Of a stretch of DNA of 64,000 nt, positions 61,781 to 64,000 are shown one piece after another. The position numbers and the translations under genes are program-made. Every line of letters starts with the position of its first letter. Position 1 is the first letter of the stretch. The notes below the pieces were generated by a model that worked only from the letters and a program-made list of their open reading frames with translations, searched no databases and was not told the DNA's origin. The stretch lies in assembly GCF_003854895.1 (NCBI RefSeq), contig NZ_CP033966.1:4898001-4962000 (forward strand), read 5' to 3'. The DNA is from Pigmentiphaga sp. H8 (GTDB lineage: Bacteria > Pseudomonadota > Gammaproteobacteria > Burkholderiales > Burkholderiaceae_B).

Positions 61781-62704
61781 TCACACGGTCACCCAGTCTT
61801 CGCGGAAGGCTTGGGGGGCGACCGACTTCGATTCGAAGGTGGCCAGTTCCCAGGCGTGGCGGCGCTCCAGCAGGGCGCGCACGAGCTGGTTGTTCATGCC
61901 GTGGCCCGACTTGTGGGCCACGTAGCGGGCGATCAGGGGCTTGCCCACCAGGTACAGGTCGCCGATGGCGTCCAGGATCTTGTGCTTGACGAACTCGTCG
62001 TCGTAGCGGAGCCCATCGCTGTTCAGGACGCGGAATTCGTCCATCACAATGGCATTGTCCAGGCTGCCGCCGCGCGCCAGGCCCGCGGCGCGGAGGTTTT
62101 CCACGTCCTGCATGAAACCGAAGGTGCGGGCGCGCGCGATTTCCTTGATGTAGGAATGCTTGGCGAAGTCGATTTCGGCGAAATTCGACGTGGCATCGAT
62201 GGCCGGATGGTGGAAGTCGATGGAGAAGGCCAGCGAGAAGCCGTCATAGGGTTCGAGCCGAGCCCATTTGGCGGAGGCGCCTTCGCCCTCGCGCACTTCG
62301 ACCGGCTCCAGCACCCGGATGAATTCCTTGGCCGCGTTCTGTTCCTCGATGCCCGCCGATTGCAGCAGGAACACGAAGGTACCCGCGCTGCCGTCCATGA
62401 TGGGCACTTCCTCGGCCGTCAGGTCCACGTGCAGATTGTCGATGCCCAGGCCCGCGCAGGCGGACATCAGGTGTTCGACGGTGGAGACCCGCACGTCCCC
62501 CTGCTGCAGCACCGACGCCATGCGCGTGTCGCCGACGGCCATCGCGGAAGCGGGCAGGTCGACGGGTTCGGGCAGGTCGATGCGGTGGAAGACGATGCCG
62601 GTATTGGGCGCCGCCGGACGCAGCGTGATCTCGACGCGCCGCCCGGAATGCAGACCGACTCCGGTGGTTCGAGTGACGCTTTTTATTGTGCGCTGGCAAA
62701 GCAT
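61781..62704 (-). CDS. lpxC: UDP-3-O-acyl-N-acetylglucosamine deacetylase
   Basis: A 307-residue zinc deacetylase for the committed step of lipid A synthesis in the cytoplasm. Zinc ligands are His78 (STVEHLMSA), His241 and Asp245 (HKILDAIGD). Catalytic Glu77 and His268 (HKSGHGMNN) are present. The N-terminus MLCQRTIKSVTRTTGVGLHSG is standard, and the length is normal. Its place between peroxiredoxin and DUF721 genes, close to ftsZ, is the conserved betaproteobacterial order. Confidence 0.98.
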   Translation of the reverse strand: MLCQRTIKSVTRTTGVGLHSGRRVEITLRPAAPNTGIVFHRIDLPEPVDLPASAMAVGDTRMASVLQQGDVRVSTVEHLMSACAGLGIDNLHVDLTAEEVPIMDGSAGTFVFLLQSAGIEEQNAAKEFIRVLEPVEVREGEGASAKWARLEPYDGFSLAFSIDFHHPAIDATSNFAEIDFAKHSYIKEIARARTFGFMQDVENLRAAGLARGGSLDNAIVMDEFRVLNSDGLRYDDEFVKHKILDAIGDLYLVGKPLIARYVAHKSGHGMNNQLVRALLERRHAWELATFESKSVAPQAFREDWVTV

Positions 62705-62780
62705 GGCGGCTAGGAATCCGGGTTAATACTATATTGTAACGTTTCCGTGTTAGAGCGGGTCGGACGCCACAGGTTCCGAT

Positions 62781-62808
62781 ACGGCCGCGCACACCGTGCC
62801 GCGGCCGT
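62781..62808. terminator. hairpin between peroxiredoxin stop and lpxC start
   Basis: ACGGCCGCG and CGCGGCCGT form a nine-base-pair stem around a ten-base loop, 14 bases after the peroxiredoxin stop. There is no T-run on the minus strand, so its role as terminator is uncertain. Confidence 0.35.
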
Positions 62809-62821
62809 GCCGGAAACGGAA

Positions 62822-63325
62822 TTACAGCTGCTTGAGCAAGGTTTCCGCGTCGCTGATTTCGTACTTGCCGGGCGCCTCGACGTTCAGCACCTTGACGGCG
62901 CCGTCGTCCAGCAGCATGGAATAGCGCTGCGAACGCACGCCCATGCCACGCTCGGTCAGGTCGAACTCCAGGCCCAGCGCCTTGGTCCACTTGGCCGAAC
63001 CGTCGGCCAGCATGCGGACCTTGCCCTGGCTGCCCTGGTCCTTGGCCCAGGCACCCATCACGAACGCGTCGTTGGTGGCCACGCACCAGATCTCGTCCAC
63101 GCCCTTGGCCTTCAGGGCGTCATGGTTCTGCAGGTAGCTGGGCACGTGCTTGGCCGAGCAGGTGGGCGTGAAGGCGCCCGGCACGGCAAACACGGCAATC
63201 TTCTTGCCCTTGACCAGATCCGCGACCTGGAACGCGTTGGGGCCGAGCGAGCAGCCCTCGGTCTCCACGGCGATGAACTCGGTCAGGGTACCGTCGGGGA
63301 CGCGATCGCCTACTTTGATGGTCAT
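62822..63325 (-). CDS. peroxiredoxin (Prx5-type redoxin)
   Basis: A 167-residue thiol peroxidase that reduces H2O2 and organic hydroperoxides. The peroxidatic Cys56 lies in FAVPGAFTPTCSAKHVPSYL. The second half has MGAWAKDQGSQGKVRMLADGSAKWTKALGLEFDL and RYSMLLDDGAVKVLNVE, as in PRX5-like proteins. The ATG at 63325 follows a GGAGTC-like sequence. It lies between ftsZ and lpxC, the usual position in Bordetella-like genomes. Confidence 0.93.
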   Translation of the reverse strand: MTIKVGDRVPDGTLTEFIAVETEGCSLGPNAFQVADLVKGKKIAVFAVPGAFTPTCSAKHVPSYLQNHDALKAKGVDEIWCVATNDAFVMGAWAKDQGSQGKVRMLADGSAKWTKALGLEFDLTERGMGVRSQRYSMLLDDGAVKVLNVEAPGKYEISDAETLLKQL

Positions 63326-63414
63326 GGAAGACTCCTTGTATGGAAGGGAAAAACACCGGATGGGCAGTATAGGCCCGCGCCGCCGCCCTCCCAAGCAAAG
63401 CAACAAATAAAAAT

Positions 63415-63519
63415 ACCCCCCCTACGCGCTACGCGCGCCCCCCAGGGGGCGAAACCGGCGGACTGGCTAAGCCAGATCCGCGGTTTCCTGGGGGAACGCG
63501 TCAGCGCGCAGAGGGGGTC
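63415..63519. repeat. interspersed GC-rich repeat, copy 3 (short form)
   Basis: About 105 bases directly after the ftsZ stop. It starts CCCCCCCTACGCGCTACGCG and ends GCGTCAGCGCGCAGAGGGGG. The inside is reduced to one hairpin (GAAACCGGCGGACTGGCTAA and GCCAGATCCGCGGTTTC), the inverted form of the block found in copies 1 and 2. The pattern of outer ends with a variable inside suggests a mobile mosaic element. Confidence 0.8.
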
Positions 63520-63529
63520 TATCGGCCTG

Positions 63530-64000
63530 TCAGTCCGCCTGCTTGCGCAGGAACGCCGGGATGTCCAGGTGCTCCATGCCCGAGCTTTCCAGCGCCTGCA
63601 CGCGCATCGACGCATCCCGCGGGTTGCGGAAGACCGTGGGCGTGTCGTAGTCGTGGTAGTTGGTGCCACCCGCCTGGGCGTTGTAGGCCGGGACGTTGTC
63701 CGTGCCCGTGCGCAGTTGCTGCATGGTGTTCTGCACCAGCTGCGGCTTGGCCTTGGTGCGGCCCAGGCCGGTCGCCACGACGGTGACGCGCAGGTCTTCG
63801 CCCATCGCATCGTCGTACGACACGCCGAAGATCACGGTGGCGTCTTCCGCGGCGTAGCTGCGGATGGTGTCCATGATCTCGCGGGTCTCGCGCATCTTCA
63901 GCGAACGGCTGGCGGTGATGTTGACCAGCACGCCGCGGGCGCCGTTCAGGTCGATGCCTTCCAGCAGCGGGCACGCGATGGCCTGCTCGGACGCCACGCG
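63530..64000 (-). CDS. ftsZ: cell division protein FtsZ, 3' part only
   Basis: This is the C-terminal 156 residues of the tubulin-like division protein; the gene continues beyond the right edge. The visible part starts at RVASEQAIACPLLEGIDLNGARGVLVNITAS. It includes the end of the GTPase activation domain (YAAEDATVIFGVSYDDAMGEDLRVTVVATGLG). The chain ends with a short linker and the conserved tail DIPAFLRKQAD, which binds FtsA and ZipA-type partners. The frame has no start inside the window. Confidence 0.97.
   Translation of the reverse strand, partial: RVASEQAIACPLLEGIDLNGARGVLVNITASRSLKMRETREIMDTIRSYAAEDATVIFGVSYDDAMGEDLRVTVVATGLGRTKAKPQLVQNTMQQLRTGTDNVPAYNAQAGGTNYHDYDTPTVFRNPRDASMRVQALESSGMEHLDIPAFLRKQAD

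Overview
The window is GC-rich DNA (clearly above 60 percent) with dense coding and no gap longer than about 300 bases. It most likely comes from Bordetella or a close relative in the Alcaligenaceae. Three things suggest this: the conserved block tonB-like/aroE/mtgA/mgtE, the envelope and division block ftsZ/peroxiredoxin/lpxC/DUF721/M23 peptidase/secA, and five orphan Bug-type (tripartite tricarboxylate receptor) periplasmic binding proteins, a hallmark of this family. No rRNA, tRNA, CRISPR array, transposase or integrase was seen.

Layout. (1) 18-2066: core RNB ribonuclease. (2) 2104-8013: accessory catabolic operon on the minus strand (Bug receptor, FAD monooxygenase, alpha/beta hydrolase, RidA, GntR) with a divergent VOC protein and hydroxyacid dehydrogenase. 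(3) 8031-12364: core genes tonB-like, aroE, mtgA, mgtE. (4) 12369-44952: a 32-kb aromatic-acid catabolic supercluster. It holds three LigX/OphA2-type Rieske oxygenases, a two-subunit benzoate-type dioxygenase, a reductase, a Rieske ferredoxin, two LigB-family ring-cleavage dioxygenases, a LigJ-type hydratase, three tandem RraA-type aldolases, a COG0523 metallochaperone GTPase, an FMN hydroxyacid dehydrogenase, a benzoylformate-decarboxylase-like ThDP enzyme, an aldehyde dehydrogenase, a porin, a complete peptide-type ABC importer and three FCD-type GntR regulators. (5) 44991-52725: smaller accessory units (Bug receptors, enolase-superfamily enzyme, YciI and RidA proteins, ArgH-like lyase, two LysR regulators). 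(6) 52842-55586: secA. (7) 55785-59829: accessory Bug receptor, 4,5-dihydroxyphthalate-decarboxylase-like protein, LigI-like amidohydrolase and LysR. (8) 60023-64000: core M23 peptidase, DUF721, lpxC, peroxiredoxin and the 3' part of ftsZ, punctuated by three copies of a GC-rich interspersed repeat.

How it may work together. Porin and importers bring in an aromatic acid. Rieske oxygenases hydroxylate or demethylate it to a catecholic acid. LigB-family dioxygenases open the ring, and the LigJ-type hydratase plus RraA-type aldolases would cut the product to pyruvate and oxaloacetate. The FMN dehydrogenase, ThDP decarboxylase and aldehyde dehydrogenase resemble a mandelate-type side-chain route feeding the ring pathway. 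Control appears to be by GntR proteins. A palindrome CATAC-N-GTATG, or a near match, lies in front of at least seven transcription units of the supercluster. A second motif (CTATCTATA) flanks one GntR gene at matching distances, and a third operator type (TTTGGTA-N-TACCAAA) lies in front of the dioxygenase/dehydrogenase pair near 30.7 kb. Substrates are inferred; family assignments come from visible motifs and remembered family sequences, not from a search.
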